NCBI GenBank assembly: GCA_028456385.1
Contig: JALNQF010000109.1
Location: 1-64,000 of the forward strand
Length of the DNA: 64,000 bases
From: Ophiosphaerella korrae
Lineage: Eukaryota; Ascomycota; Dothideomycetes; Pleosporales; Phaeosphaeriaceae
Direction of reading: 5' to 3'
The notes below the pieces were generated by a model, which saw only the letters and a list, made by a program, of their open reading frames with translations, was not told where the DNA came from and ran no database searches. Positions 13,079 through 23,784 of this stretch are shown here, piece by piece. Position numbers and translations under genes: made by a program. Each line of letters begins with the position of its first letter. Position 1 is the stretch's first letter.

Positions 13079-13376
13079 ATGAAGCTTTCAACTATCCTAT
13101 TTGCCCTCGTTTCATCCATCGCTTTTCGCGGCCCCGTTCTATGATGCTCCAGTTGACGATGACACAATAAGCACAATGGTATGGTCTCCTTTTCAGCATT
13201 GCCTGACTGATCTCGTTACTTATGCCTCCCAGGCTGCCAACTGTAAGGGATATCATACCGATTGCGGCTACACTTGGGGCGGGAAGTGTGAGGCTGTGTG
13301 CTCTGGACATGGTGGGTTCAATTTGATGGAGAGTTGCTCATTTGGTAGGGGCAGGTGCTGCTGCAACAAGAAGTAG
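13079..13376 (+). pseudogene. Defensin-like small secreted cysteine-rich peptide, 1-nt frameshift
   Basis: The ATG at 13079 opens a typical signal peptide (MKLSTILFALVSSIAF), but the frame runs into TGA at 13142. The continuation lies one frame over: an acidic pro-segment up to 13178, a 54-nt intron 13179-13232 (GTATGG..CTGAC..CCCAG), then a cysteine-rich exon ending at 13376. One surplus T in the TTTT run at 13123-13126 accounts for the whole break. The mature part has eight Cys spaced C-x6-C-x7-C-x3-C-x11-C-x6-CCC. The CxxxC and terminal CxC pair fit the cysteine-stabilised alpha-beta fold of fungal defensin-like peptides, which are usually antimicrobial and secreted. A homopolymer sequencing error could mimic the frameshift. 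Family call moderate, break clear. Confidence 0.72.
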
Positions 13377-14276
13377 AATATCGATCTGGGGGCTTAGAAA
13401 AAAAAAAAAAAAAAAGGCTGTCGAGAAGCGGAATGGGTTATGAGGGAGTGGAAGCTATCTTTGTATCGTTGAAGCTATTTTCTGTCATTATCGAGAAACT
13501 GATTTCTTGACTTCAAAGGTGGTTTTATAACAATTCATGAGCAAAACTTTGACATAACGCATAACTACTGATAATTGGGACAAAAACTCTAGTAATTGGC
13601 GTACTAGCCTCATGTGCAAGAACATATGCTAGTCCCAGTTACTTGACCCTGATACTTCATTGTTCATTCTATCTTCGTCCGATATATGTAGAGCGAATAT
13701 CAATCCCACGTTAGAGCCGAAAGAATATCTGGGCAGGATGCCAGTAAAACCGTGAATCTTTGATGTTTAACTTGCTATTCTCGCCAAGGATAGCACACAA
13801 TTACCATTCATACGTTCGGTCGTCATCTAATCGAGAAAATCAACACTTCCAAACGAGACCTGATACGACATCAGACCCAATCCGCGTAATGCAAGTCCCC
13901 ACAAATGCTTACACAGGGCTAAGGTTGTTTTGAGTGGAGTTATACTAATCTTACATCATCTTTTCTCTTATCGGTGTAGCTTCGTTTACTGCTTACCATG
14001 TTTTGCTTACAATCCAGTATACATGGAACTTAAACTCCGGGCGGGTAAATTGATGCGATAGCAAAACAGTCAATATAGTTGCTATCGTAATATACCGGGC
14101 GTTTATGCGCTGTCAATCGAGTTCACCGACTTATTATCTCCCAAGGCAAATTGACAATTCAGCGAAACGATAGAGAGATATAAGAGCTACTCGATTATTT
14201 TGACAATTTAAAAGAACGCGGGTAACACTCACCCCATCCTGCAACCAAACGTGCGGACTGTGTTGACTCATCCCCC
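13377..14276. other. Intergenic with an A18 run
   Basis: Contains a run of 18 A at 13398-13415, just 22 bp after the peptide gene's stop codon. No coding signal otherwise. It serves as 3' flank of the peptide gene and 5' flank of the lipocalin-like gene. Confidence 0.5.
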
Positions 14277-14815
14277 ATGGTCCTCCCACACAACATCGCG
14301 GTAGCCCTCGCCGGCACATGGCAATTACTCAACCAATCACTGTCGGTAGTACTGAATATTCCCAGATGCTCGTCCTTACAATGTGCAGCTCGGGCAACGT
14401 TCCTGGAGATATAACCGACTTTGGGGAACACCCGGCTGGCCAGCTCATCTACGACCCTAGAGGCTACATGTCTGCGAGCATGACGTCCACCGACCCGCAT
14501 CATATACCGCCCGACCGCAGTCCTGCGCCTATGACGGAAGCGGACTATGTGCTATTGGGTCAGCACACGCTAGCATATGCTGGTAAGTTGCACGTCGCGT
14601 GGGAGAATAGCACAGCGACGGCTGGAAGGCTGGTGCATGGGCCGCTGGTCATGTCAAGCAAGCCGGCGTGGCTAGGGACGAATATGACGCGCAATTACAT
14701 TGTGACATATGGAGCAAAAGAGGTGGGAGGAAGAGATGTTTTGCATTTATGGGCGCGAAATGAGGTAGCGAACGCGACGATAAATATTTATTGGGTGCGA
14801 GGGCTACCAACATAA
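14277..14815 (+). CDS. Lipocalin-like domain protein (Lipocalin_5 type)
   Basis: A predicted 163-residue small beta-barrel protein of the lipocalin-like_5 family, often found near fungal secondary-metabolism or oxidoreductase genes. Biochemical role unknown. Exon 1 is 14277-14341 and exon 2 is 14389-14815. The 47-nt intron 14342-14388 runs GTCGGT..GTGCAG. Splicing joins the family's N-terminal motif (LAGTWQLLNQSLS) to GEHPAGQLIYDPRGYMSASM, the usual PxGxLxYxxxGYMSxxM signature. Starting at the internal ATG 14318 would lose the GTW motif. Later motifs are GTNMTRNYIV and LHLWARNE. No signal peptide is seen. It is convergent with the MFS gene downstream (63 bp between stop codons). Splice choice was by frame logic only. 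Confidence 0.8.
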
Positions 14816-14878
14816 CTTGCCTCGGGAAGGTCTTGGTACTACCAGAATTTCCTCCAAATGCAAGCCAATCACTTGGTC

Positions 14879-16557
14879 TTATCTCTTCTCTTGGAAGACC
14901 TCAACACGTTCCACATCTCGCTGTTTTTCCTCCAGACTCTTGTTCTGCGCAATGACCTCCTCTTCGTTCAGGATGGGCTTTCCGCGTATCTGACCCCATA
15001 CAGCCTTGTGCATGGGTCTCAAGAAGAGCATATCCATCTCCTCGAGTGAGATACCCTTGGTTTCGGGCACGAAGAAGAAACTCCAAACGCCCATGGCAAG
15101 GAGAATGGAGCCGAAGAAAAAGTATGCACCGTATCCTAGGTCAGAAATCATGTACGGCGTGCTGCGCGCAATGATAAAGGAACCGAGCCATGTGTCAGCA
15201 GTGGTGATGGACACACACAACATGCGGATATCCAGTGGGAAGATCTCTGATGCATAAGTCCATGTGATACCTTGCCATGTAGCGCAAATGATGAAGGCAT
15301 TGACATAGACGGCCACCATGGCAAGATAGCCCCAACCGTCACGGGTAGTAACGCCTCGAAGAGCAGCAGCAGCAGGATCAGCCTTCATGACGTATCCACC
15401 AATGTAGAACATGGGAATGCAGCCAAGAGCAGCACCCCAGATGAGACCTTTGCGACGTCCGACTCTCTCGACAACAACAAATGTGAAGGTACACATGCCA
15501 ATGGTTTTGCAAATGCCGTAAATGCCGGTGGAGAACAACTTGGTCGAAGTACCGGTGATGCCGAGGGTCTCGAAGATTCTAGGTGCATAATAGGTGATAA
15601 TGTTGACGCCAGTGAAGGATTGGAGGAACATGAGAGCAAGACCAATGGCCATACGGTTACGTACACCCTTCTGAAACAGCTTCATAAACTGTGCTTTTTT
15701 GCTGAGACGAGTTGTGCTGCGCTCCTCAACTTGTGCTCGGATCTCGCTCATTTCATGCTGGATATAAGCATGTGAAGAGTCGAGGCATCGAATCTTGCAC
15801 AGAATCCTTTCGGCACTTTCAAAATCATCGCCGCGAGCCTTCCATCGCGGGCTCTCCGGGCACCAAGCGACACCGAGCAGCAGAAGAAGGCCTGGAATGA
15901 GTTGAATAGCAAGAGGAATAATCCATTGAGCTTGGCGATTTACATTGATGGTTCGATCGGCAGCATAGTTGATCCAGAAGCCCAACATACCACCGCCTTG
16001 GGAAGCGATTTCAAATATGCCAATAAGCCGACCTCGGATAGAAGGCGGGGCAGTCTCGCTGATATAGACAGGTACAACCATGGAGGAGGCGCCGATGCCT
16101 AAGCCGGCCACGGCTCGACCGCCGTAGATCATGTTGAGTGAGCCTCGGGATGCGGTCATAAGAGTGCCACCGAGGAGGAAGATGGAAGAAGCGATAATCA
16201 TGGTCTTTTTGCGGCCGATCTTCTCAGCAAATGGAAAGGCGAACAAGGCGCCGAAGAAGCAGCCAGCCTAGTTATTGTTAATGATATATATATATATATG
16301 GCAGAGAGGAGGAGAGTGCTGACCTGGAAAGTAGAAACAATATTGCCCTGGGTTGTATCACGCTGAGTTTTGGGCATGTCACGCATGCTGAAGTCACGTT
16401 GAAATGAATTCAGAGCCATGGTGCCTCCAATGACGGCCGTATCGTAGCCCATGGCCAAAGCGGACATGGAGGCAATGAGGGCGATAAGGTGGATCCTCCA
16501 GTTGCGCACCTCTGGCGGATCCAGGGTTCCGGTCGCGTGAGTACTGAAGCAACCCAT
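14879..16557 (-). CDS. MFS sugar/quinate-type transporter
   Basis: A predicted 540-residue 12-helix proton symporter of the sugar-porter family, of the kind that includes fungal quinate permeases. Exon 1 is 16324-16557 and exon 2 is 14879-16267. The 56-nt intron 16268-16323 (GTCAGC..AACTAG) contains a TA dinucleotide run. Visible family motifs are GYDTAVIGG in helix 1, EKIGRKK after helix 2, GGRAVAGLGIGASSM with VYISETAP, PESPRWK at the end of the first half, QSFTGVNIITYYAP in helix 7, VERVGRRK and FFVPETKGISLEEMD at the C-terminus. The C-terminal tail is hydrophilic and probably cytosolic. The start MGCFSTHATG fits the usual position ahead of helix 1. Substrate (quinate or a sugar) is inferred from overall style, so no symbol is given. 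No quinate catabolic gene is adjacent. Confidence 0.9.
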
Positions 16558-17621
16558 GATGATTATTGGTCAGGCTGCCGTTGTTGTTGGTTGCAGGTAG
16601 CGACGACCGCTGCGGATAGGTGGTGAGGAAAACGTGCGCCATGGTTTTTATATTTTCATACCGAGTCGCCGCAAAATGGAGACGCAAATGCTGTGTGACA
16701 ACATCGGCGATAGCACCGATGTGCGCTATGGTGGTGCCGTGCCGGTGGAGTTGCCGGGTTGGGATGTGTTGAAGAGGATCTGGGGATGGAAGTGCTTGGC
16801 GTTAGCCATGATGAAGGCTTGGGAGAAGGTTGATTGCGGGAGGGAGGGTGGTGATTGGCGGTGGCGGAGGGAGGATTGCTTCGAGGAATCTTGGCACTTC
16901 CGCCGTGGAGTGGGGGCCATGCGGGGTAAGGTTTGTGCGGAGAACTTCCGAAGTGTAGGACTGAACTGTAGGACTGAACTGTAGTACCGAGTACCGGTAG
17001 TACAGGCCAGGTCGGGTCAAATATGGAATATTGCATATGCTTAGTGGGACATACGGACTACTACTGCCATTCTACCTGTTCATGGAAGAGCAGGTGGTAG
17101 TAATGATCTCCGGTTATCATCTACCCACCTCGTCTCGAGGCAAGTCTCAAGTCTCGCGGCTCTGCTGCAGCGCGGCGAAGGCACCGAAGCCTCAAAGCCA
17201 CCGCATCAACCTCGGGATAGCATTACATCCTACAGACGGCCACCCTGGCTCAACCGCGCCCGCGGAACGGAAATGCTACCCCATGATGGCCTAGCCTGTT
17301 GGATTTTTGCAAGCAGCCAAGGATGACCGGACTCGGGCCACGTGAGCAACCCCGGAAAATATCATTCACCCCATGTCACTATTGCTGCTTCTCATGAGGC
17401 TCTGCTACGGCCTCACCCATGATGATTTCCATAGCTGCGAAAATCTGACCCGACAGTAAGAACCCCCAGCAGTTTGCGGAGACTCTCTACTAGTACTTGA
17501 GGAAAATGTTTGTTTCTACCCCACATCCGAAGCACAGGGTCCGTGGGGGGGGGGACCCACTTGCAAGTGAAATTTGCTGACCTACCCTCACCAAAGGCTT
17601 GGCTATGGCTGGAACCTTGCA
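16558..17621. other. Intergenic, GC-rich, no gene supported
   Basis: Upstream region of the sugar/quinate transporter and 3' flank of the acetyltransferase. Overlapping frames exist on both strands but they are compositional, rich in Pro, Arg and Ser, without motifs. A G9 run lies near 17546. Confidence 0.5.
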
Positions 17622-18164
17622 TTAATTGTGCGCCAGCTTCCCCAGAGCATCTCCTTCCACCCTCAGTCCTATCCACTCCGTCTTCTTCTTGGCACCAATA
17701 ACCTCACTCTGATAAAACTGCAGACTGGGCTCGTTCCAGTCCAGACAGCTCCACTCGAGCCTCTTACCGCCGACCTTGAGGACTTCCTGGGCCAGAGCCT
17801 TCAACAAGGCCTTGCCATAGCCCTTTTTGCGGTAGGCAGGGCGGACGAAGAGGTCCTCGAGGTAGATGCCGGGCACGCCCGTCCAGGTGCTGTAGTTGAA
17901 GAAGTAGAGGGCCATGCCGGCGACAGTAGAATCGGGGTCGGTGACCAAGAGGGTCCTGGCGTAGCCGGAGGAGAAGGCGCCTGTGGCCGGGTCGTAGTGC
18001 GAGAGGGTGGCAGTCAGGGAGGCGACGGTTGCTTGGACCGAGGAGGAGGCCTTTTCGTAGTCGGCGAGTTCCTGGACGAGGGCGAGGATGGTCGGGACAT
18101 CTTGGGGCTCGGCATGGCGGATGTGGGGGGTGTCTGTAGACATGATGAGGATGTCAGGATGCAT
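17622..18164 (-). CDS. GNAT-family N-acetyltransferase (polyamine-acetyltransferase-like)
   Basis: A single-exon 180-residue protein (173 if translation starts at the second Met, residue 8, MSTDTPHIRHA, which matches family starts better). GNAT enzymes move an acetyl group from acetyl-CoA to an amine. The acetyl-CoA-binding motif A is clear: YLEDLFVRPAYRKKGYGKAL, residues 101-120, with the R-x-x-G-x-G loop at 112-117. It is followed by RLEWSCLDWNEPSLQFYQ (135-151), the strand and helix bearing the conserved Trp-Asn and Tyr. Length and motifs resemble spermidine/spermine and thialysine acetyltransferases. The true substrate is not provable from sequence. No signal peptide, so likely cytosolic. 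It lies 116 bp downstream of the LYR protein gene on the same strand. Confidence 0.88.
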   Translation of the reverse strand: MHPDILIMSTDTPHIRHAEPQDVPTILALVQELADYEKASSSVQATVASLTATLSHYDPATGAFSSGYARTLLVTDPDSTVAGMALYFFNYSTWTGVPGIYLEDLFVRPAYRKKGYGKALLKALAQEVLKVGGKRLEWSCLDWNEPSLQFYQSEVIGAKKKTEWIGLRVEGDALGKLAHN

Positions 18165-18280
18165 GCCATGGTATATCTACGGCAGATTCTAGAATGGCAG
18201 AACGGCAGAGCGGCAAGCGGCAGAACGGCGGGATGCTTCACCGCCCTCGGAAGTTGCCGCCGCGCCCCGTCTTCAAGCCA

Positions 18281-19558
18281 TCAGCTCTTGCCAGAAATAA
18301 TCTTTGAGCAGGTAGACGGTGTAGGAGGGAAGGCGCGCTTGGTGTTGGGCAGCCCCGCGGCGTCGCGCTTGGCCTTCCAGGCCTCGAGCTGCTGCCGCAC
18401 GGGATGGGCGTCTGGCAGGTAGTCGGCGTAGAAGGGAAAGCGCATGTGCTCGCGCTTTGCGTCCACAGGCCTGAGGACAGGCGTAGGCGTAGGCGTAGGC
18501 GTAGGCGTAGGCGTAGGCGTAGTCTTGTGCTGGGAATCCGCTGGCTTGGGCGGTCTGATCGTCTTGCCGGCCGCGTCTACGCCTGCAAAGAGCAGCGCTT
18601 CGGTTGGCGCGTGGTACACGGAGCGGGCAATTCTTTGCACAGGCTGGCCCCATTCTGCAACCCATTGGCCGCGCTCGTCGTGGTATTCGACCTTGCAACA
18701 CAGGCCGAGGATGCGCGAGTACAGGCGGCGCATCGCGCGGGGGGTCATGGCCTTGGGGCGCCGGGTGGCTGCCCGTTTGGCAGCCTTGCTGGGCTTGTCG
18801 AGCCTGAGTGCGTCGAGGATGGTGGGGTCGCGGCCGTCCTGGCCATCATGGCGATGCTGCTGCCGTCTTGGCCTGGCCAGACTGGCCTTCTGCTCGCCCC
18901 TCGCCATGGCCGCCATGGCATCCCACTCGGCGGCAGGCAGCGGCGGCAGCAGACGCGTCATGGTGTCGGCATACCAGCGCCGCACGTTGTTGCGTGCACG
19001 CTTGATGGGCATGGGCCGCATGTAGAGGTTGTGCATGGGCGTCTTGAGCACCGCGGCCTTGAGCTCGCGGTGGAGGGCGATGCCGCGCTGGCACTGCGAG
19101 CGGAGGGTTGCGCGCAGGCGGGGGTAGCGGTCCGCGATGTCCATGACGAGGCTGCCATGGCCGCTGCCACTGGGGGCGGGCGCAGGGGCGCCCAAGTACT
19201 GCAGCCAGCGCTTCTTGCTGTGGTAGAGCTGCTGGAGAGGCGCGGGGCCGCCGTCGTCGCAGCTGGGCCGCCGCAGCTCGGCCAGCAGCGCGTGCTTCCT
19301 CTTGCCCACGCGGCCGTAGGCGAGCAGCAGCACGCGCTGCAGGCAGGCCAGCTCGCCGTGGTTGGCGCGTCGTAGCAGGTTGAGCGCTGTGCGGGCTCTG
19401 GCGTTGCCGGCGCTGCGGGCGCTGCCGGCCCTGAAGCGCGCAACAATATGGGCGCCGAGATGGCGGCGGGCCACGGCATCGGGGAGGTACGAGGCCTCGC
19501 GCAGGAGGGCGCGCGCCAGGGAGAGGGTGGTGGTTGTCATCACGTGACCGGGGCGCAA
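18281..19558 (-). CDS. LYR-motif, Cup1-like protein
   Basis: A 425-residue basic, Ala/Arg-rich protein, or 419 if the second Met (ATG at 19540) is used, which puts the LYR-like helix at the usual N-terminal position. The N-terminus (LARALLREASYLPDAVARR then IVARFR) resembles the LYR-type helical fold of fungal Cup1-like proteins. LYR proteins typically act in mitochondria, binding acyl-carrier protein and helping Fe-S assembly or respiratory complexes. The rest is poorly conserved: a basic middle region, KAMTPRAMRRLYSRIL near residue 275, and a Thr-Pro repeat near residues 345-358 coded by a hexanucleotide microsatellite. The C-terminal HPVRQQLEAWKAKRDA helix is plausible coding sequence. It is transcribed divergently from the MBP1-type gene across about 225 bp. 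Family call moderate; localisation is inference. Confidence 0.75.
   Translation of the reverse strand: MRPGHVMTTTTLSLARALLREASYLPDAVARRHLGAHIVARFRAGSARSAGNARARTALNLLRRANHGELACLQRVLLLAYGRVGKRKHALLAELRRPSCDDGGPAPLQQLYHSKKRWLQYLGAPAPAPSGSGHGSLVMDIADRYPRLRATLRSQCQRGIALHRELKAAVLKTPMHNLYMRPMPIKRARNNVRRWYADTMTRLLPPLPAAEWDAMAAMARGEQKASLARPRRQQHRHDGQDGRDPTILDALRLDKPSKAAKRAATRRPKAMTPRAMRRLYSRILGLCCKVEYHDERGQWVAEWGQPVQRIARSVYHAPTEALLFAGVDAAGKTIRPPKPADSQHKTTPTPTPTPTPTPTPVLRPVDAKREHMRFPFYADYLPDAHPVRQQLEAWKAKRDAAGLPNTKRAFPPTPSTCSKIISGKS
18481..18522. repeat. Hexanucleotide microsatellite (GCGTAG)7 in coding sequence
   Basis: Seven exact tandem copies of the 6-bp unit GCGTAG. On the minus strand they encode the alternating Thr-Pro tract of the LYR-motif protein. 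A 6-bp unit keeps frame on expansion or contraction. Confidence 0.97.
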
Positions 19559-19782
19559 GGTTGGCGGTGGCCCGGACGCGTGAACGCGAACGAACCAACG
19601 TCTGCATCCATTTCACCACCATCCATCGCATCTCACGTGCACCCGCATTCACGCCCCATCCGCCACCACCCCTCGCCCCTCTCCCCCGGCATGGTGCGCC
19701 CCCCCGTAGCCCGCCATAACCCAACTCCAGCGCAATCCCCCCGCAACCCAGCGCAATCAATCGCAGCCCATTCATTCATAGC
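19559..19782. promoter_or_regulatory. Shared divergent promoter with MCB and E-box sites
   Basis: A 224-bp gap between the LYR gene and the MBP1-type gene. It carries one exact MluI cell-cycle box ACGCGT at 19576-19581, the known binding site of MBF, and a CACGTG palindrome at 19634-19639. A second CACGTG lies at 19541-19546, just outside the gap, immediately upstream of the alternative LYR start at 19540. Functional use is inferred; the sites are read directly. Confidence 0.6.
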
Positions 19783-22354
19783 ATGACCGCCTCCGCCATG
19801 TACCACAACGCCGGCCTCATGGCCGCCCCCGCCTTCTCCCGCTCCTTCTCGGACGCCAGCACGCTCCCCCAGATCTACACGGCCGTGTACTCGGGCGTCA
19901 GCGTCTACGAGATGGAGGTCAACCGCGTCGCCGTCATGCGCCGCCGCTCCGACGGCTGGCTCAATGCCACGCAGATCCTCAAGGTCGCCGGCGTCGACAA
20001 GGGCAAGCGCACCAAGGTGCTGGAGAAGGAGGTGCTGCCCGGCGAGCACGAAAAGGTCCAGGGCGGCTACGGCAAGTACCAGGGCACGTGGATCAACTAC
20101 CGCCGCGGCCGCGAGTTCTGCCGCCAGTACGGCGTCGAGGATGTCCTGCGCCCGCTGCTCGACTACGACATGGGCGCCGACGGCAGCGGGCTCGCCGGCC
20201 ATGCCATCGAGACGCCCACCAAGGAGCAGGCCATGGCCGCCAACCGCAAGCGCTTCTACACCCAGAGCATCGACGGCCGCCCCCCCGCCCAGACCCAGCC
20301 CGGCACCTTCTTCTCCAACATCTCCACCACCGCCACCAGCGCCCTGCAGGCCATGAACAAGGTCGCGCGCCTCAACTCGCCGGCCCCGCGCCCCCCCAGC
20401 TCGTCCCAGCCCCGCCGCTCCCTGGCCCGCCAGTCCCAGTCCCAGGGCCACGCCGCCAGCCAGGACTCGTTCCGCACCAGCAGCCAGCAGAGCGTCCACA
20501 GCATCGCCTCGGACCGCAGCTTCACCGCCGCCAATGCCAACGGCCACGTCGACTCGGCCTATGCCACGGGCCTCGACGATGCCCAGGAGCCGCCCCGCAA
20601 GCGCATGCGCCCCTCGCAGGAAGACTCCTTTTCCCACCTCTCCGCCCAGGACTATTCGCTGCGCGACCACGGCTCGCCCACCGAGCCAAGCGACTCCTTC
20701 CACCACCACCACCACCACCAGCACACCGGCCACCACATCTCCCTGCCAGATGGCGATGCCCCAAGCGCCCTCCCGCCCCTGCCACATCCAGACTCCAAAT
20801 CGGCCGAAGAGAAGCAGGCCATGCTGACTGACCTGTTCGCCGACCAGACCAGGACAGACTTCACCAACCACCCCGCCATCTTGCAGCTCTCGGGTGCCGA
20901 CCTGGACATGCCCATCGACAACAGCGCAAACACGGCCTTGCACTGGGCTGCCACCCTTGCACGCGTGTCTCTGATGCGTCTGCTCGTCTCCAAGGGCGCA
21001 AATATGTTTAGAGGGAATACCGCTGGCCAAACCCCTTTGATGAGCGCTGTTTCGGTCAACAACAGCCTTGACCACAGTTGCTTTCCCGAGACGCTGGAAA
21101 TCCTCGCCCCATTGATCGAGCTCCGCGACACCCAGGGCCGCACCATTCTGCATCACATAGCCGTCACGTGCGCAATCAAGGGCCGCGCAGCATCCAGCAA
21201 GTACTACCTCGAAGCCCTCCTGGAATACCTTGTCCGAAGCAACATCAGCGCCAGTCAGCACATCTCGTTCCAGGACAACTACCCCAAGCCCATTGGCCTC
21301 ATGCGCTTCATGCAGGAAATGGTGAATGCACGAGACAAGGCCGGCAACACAGCGCTCAACCTCGCAGCCCGTATTGGTAATCGTAATATCATCTCCCAGC
21401 TCATGGAAGTCCAAGCCGACCCAACCATACCCAATCACAAGGGCACTAGGCCAATTGATTTTGGCGTTGGAAGCGACTGTGGCGACGCCGAGCTTTCACT
21501 CGTCGCAACAGCCGCCAGCCCGAGTAAAGGCAAAGCACCTATGACCAAGGTCGAGGAGACTAGTCGTGAAATACAACCACGTAAGTCAAAAAAACATATC
21601 CAGCAATAACCTCCCTAAACTAAAACCCTACACAGTCATGAGCGGCATTCTTCAGTCTGCGTCAATGCAATTCACCCAAGAAGCCCGGCTCAAACAAGAT
21701 GCCATAGATAGGACAAATGATCTCATCACCCAACTTTCAAGCCAACAAAAACAGGAACAACAAAAGCTTGACCATCTTCGAGCTCGCTTACGCTTGCGAC
21801 AAGACCGCGCAAAGCGAATAGCCAACCTCAAACGCTGGCTTGAACCACAACGGCACATGCTTTCCGTGAATGCAGGCGTAAAAGACCTTCACGAAAAACG
21901 AAGCATTGGCTACGCCGACGCCGAAGGCGCCGGTATCATCGTGAACGAGGATGACTTACCCTACGAGTTACGCCAAGTCGGCCATCACCTCATCAGCCGC
22001 GCTTCTGATGGCCCGTCTTATCTCTCTACCCCAGTACCGCTTGATCCATCCTCTCTTTCCACAATATCACCACTACTCGCTCAGATATCCACCAATCTCC
22101 TAAGACATCGCCTCGACACATATACCCAATCTAATGCCGCACTTCTTAATCGAAGCTGCAAACTAAAGGAGAAAGATGGCCAGTTAGAACAGATGTATCG
22201 CAAAGTTGTATCCTTGTGCACAAAAGTTGAAGAAGCCAGAATCGAGGACTGTCTTGAAAGCCTTGTCGCCGCCCTCGATAGCGAAGAAGGCGAGGGCGTC
22301 GAAGTTGGCCGCGTTCGGGAATTTTTAAGAAAGGTCGAGGGTGTTGAGGTCTAA
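19783..22354 (+). CDS. mbp1: APSES cell-cycle transcription factor (Mbp1/Res type, MBF DNA-binding subunit)
   Basis: A predicted 838-residue nuclear protein that in fungi binds MCB elements as the DNA-binding half of MBF and drives G1/S genes. Exons are 19783-21580 and 21636-22354, with a 55-nt intron 21581-21635 (GTAAGT..CTACACAG). The APSES domain spans about residues 30-135: VMRRRSDGWLNATQILKVAG, KRTKVLEKEVLPGEHEKVQ, GGYGKYQGTWINYRRGREFC, and the trailing TPTKEQAMAANRKR. A low-complexity linker follows, with a PPRKRMRPS nuclear-localisation-like patch and a His run. Ankyrin-type repeats lie near residues 383-410, 450-480 and 520-550 (NTALHWAAT, GRTILHHIA, GNTALNLAARIG). Exon 2 gives the coiled-coil C-terminus used to pair with the Swi6-type partner. 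An ACGCGT site in its own promoter suggests autoregulation. Confidence 0.95.
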
Positions 22355-23784
22355 CCAGCCAAAATCTACGTTTTGCCTACCCATTTTGCTTTCGCCATTG
22401 CCGCTATTTTTGTCACAGACAAGTTATGTTGTTGTGGGTATAGCACCTTAGCATTAAGCACGGCTATCTTCACGACCCAGTACCCTTTTGTGTAAATACA
22501 TCAAGCACTGTTTCTGGCTTTGACAAATTATATATATACTTTGCAACCAACATGACCTATTCAATGAGAGGCCGCGGAAAAATGACATTGATCAACCACG
22601 GCAGTGGCGTTCCCAGTAAGGTTTTATTGATTCCGCAATCTCATAGTAATCAATTCGGATTTACAATCTAGAACATAATGGATGCTCGCTAAATCCTAAC
22701 CTAGTAGATTGTCACGACATGGCGTGGATGAATGTTGTGCGACGCACGTGGGGAATACACGGACATGATTTGTACCACATATTTCACATCCACACACGAT
22801 GGGGGTCTAAGCTAGAAGCAATTCCCGCCTTTTTAGCGTCAAAGGCTTTTGGGCTGGAAATTGCTGCACAAGTCCACAGGGACACCCAGCAAAGCTGAGC
22901 TTTGTGCCTGCCTTGTCCCTTTTCGCCGCATGTCATCCTCCAAGCCAAGCGCAGGCACACCTGCATCACCCACAAATGGCACAATCCGAGCTTAACGAGC
23001 CCAGCTGTTGTCATTGTCGCAATTCCGTCACGAGGATACCTTCCTTACTCATACCACGCAGAAGCGTCCTAGGCACTGTATGGCGGCAAGCACAAACGCA
23101 CCAGCTTCCTTGAAAAAGCTACTTCCTATCCGACACAAACCCGTAGTTACCGCAACGGCACTTTGGCCCCGCGGCCCATAAACATGGCTAGGCTGGAGAC
23201 CCCAGCACCTCAAACCTCAAAGCGTGCATGTTTTTTTTTTTTTTTTTTTTTTTTGGAGGATTGGGCGCAACACAAAGCAAAATTAGACGAGGTCTCGTGC
23301 GTTCCAGACGTGCGAACTTGTGTTTGTCTTGCTGTCCGATTACAACCTACATGACGCTATCTGAACCAGCATGAGACCTGCATACATATCGATAAGTGGT
23401 GCCGTATGCCGATACAAGTAAACCAGGCTTGGTGTCTCTCCCGACAGGCTTCGTCTTCAGCTCCAGCCGTCGCTAGGACCAAAGCTGTCTACGCCACTTC
23501 ATGGCTTGACTACCAAGCCTATCCAGGAAGGTGCTGGGTCTTCATGTTGCGTCTTGTCGGTCTAAAGGGTCGGAACACGGCAAACTTGTCTGGGTAATGC
23601 ATTCACGTTGCAGTTGCAGTTGCGGGGGTGGTGCGAGATTGCATGGCACCCAGTGAAGAAAAACAGGCCAGCGGATTTGACATTTTTGCAACATTGAACG
23701 CAGTTATAGAGAGTATGGAACATATTAGAACGGATGTGAATTAAAATGCTATATAATGTTGGGTATAATGCTATGGGAATCTTT
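22355..23784. other. Intergenic with a T24 run
   Basis: 3' flanks of the two convergent genes. It contains a run of 24 T at 23231-23254. Composition is normal and there is no coding signal or repeat family I can name. Confidence 0.5.

Noticed and set aside
14318..14815. Lipocalin-like gene starting at ATG 14318
   Set aside because: That ATG lies inside the GTW motif in another frame; the 14277 start with a 47-nt intron keeps the conserved N-terminus.
16558..17036. Overlapping frames of 60-126 codons on both strands upstream of the sugar/quinate transporter
   Set aside because: Pro/Ser/His-rich compositional frames, mutually overlapping, no motif.
18404..19375. A 323-codon open frame on the plus strand
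   Set aside because: Antisense shadow of the LYR-motif gene in GC-rich sequence, with low-complexity Arg/Gly/Val text.
18846..19775. A 309-codon minus-strand frame overlapping the LYR gene and its promoter
   Set aside because: Arg/Pro/Ala-rich frame-shadow of the LYR gene; no motif, and it would cover the divergent promoter.
19633..21438. A 601-codon open frame on the minus strand
   Set aside because: It lies wholly opposite the MBP1-type gene, is Gly/Ala/Val-rich as expected from the complement of GC-rich coding sequence, and has no domain.
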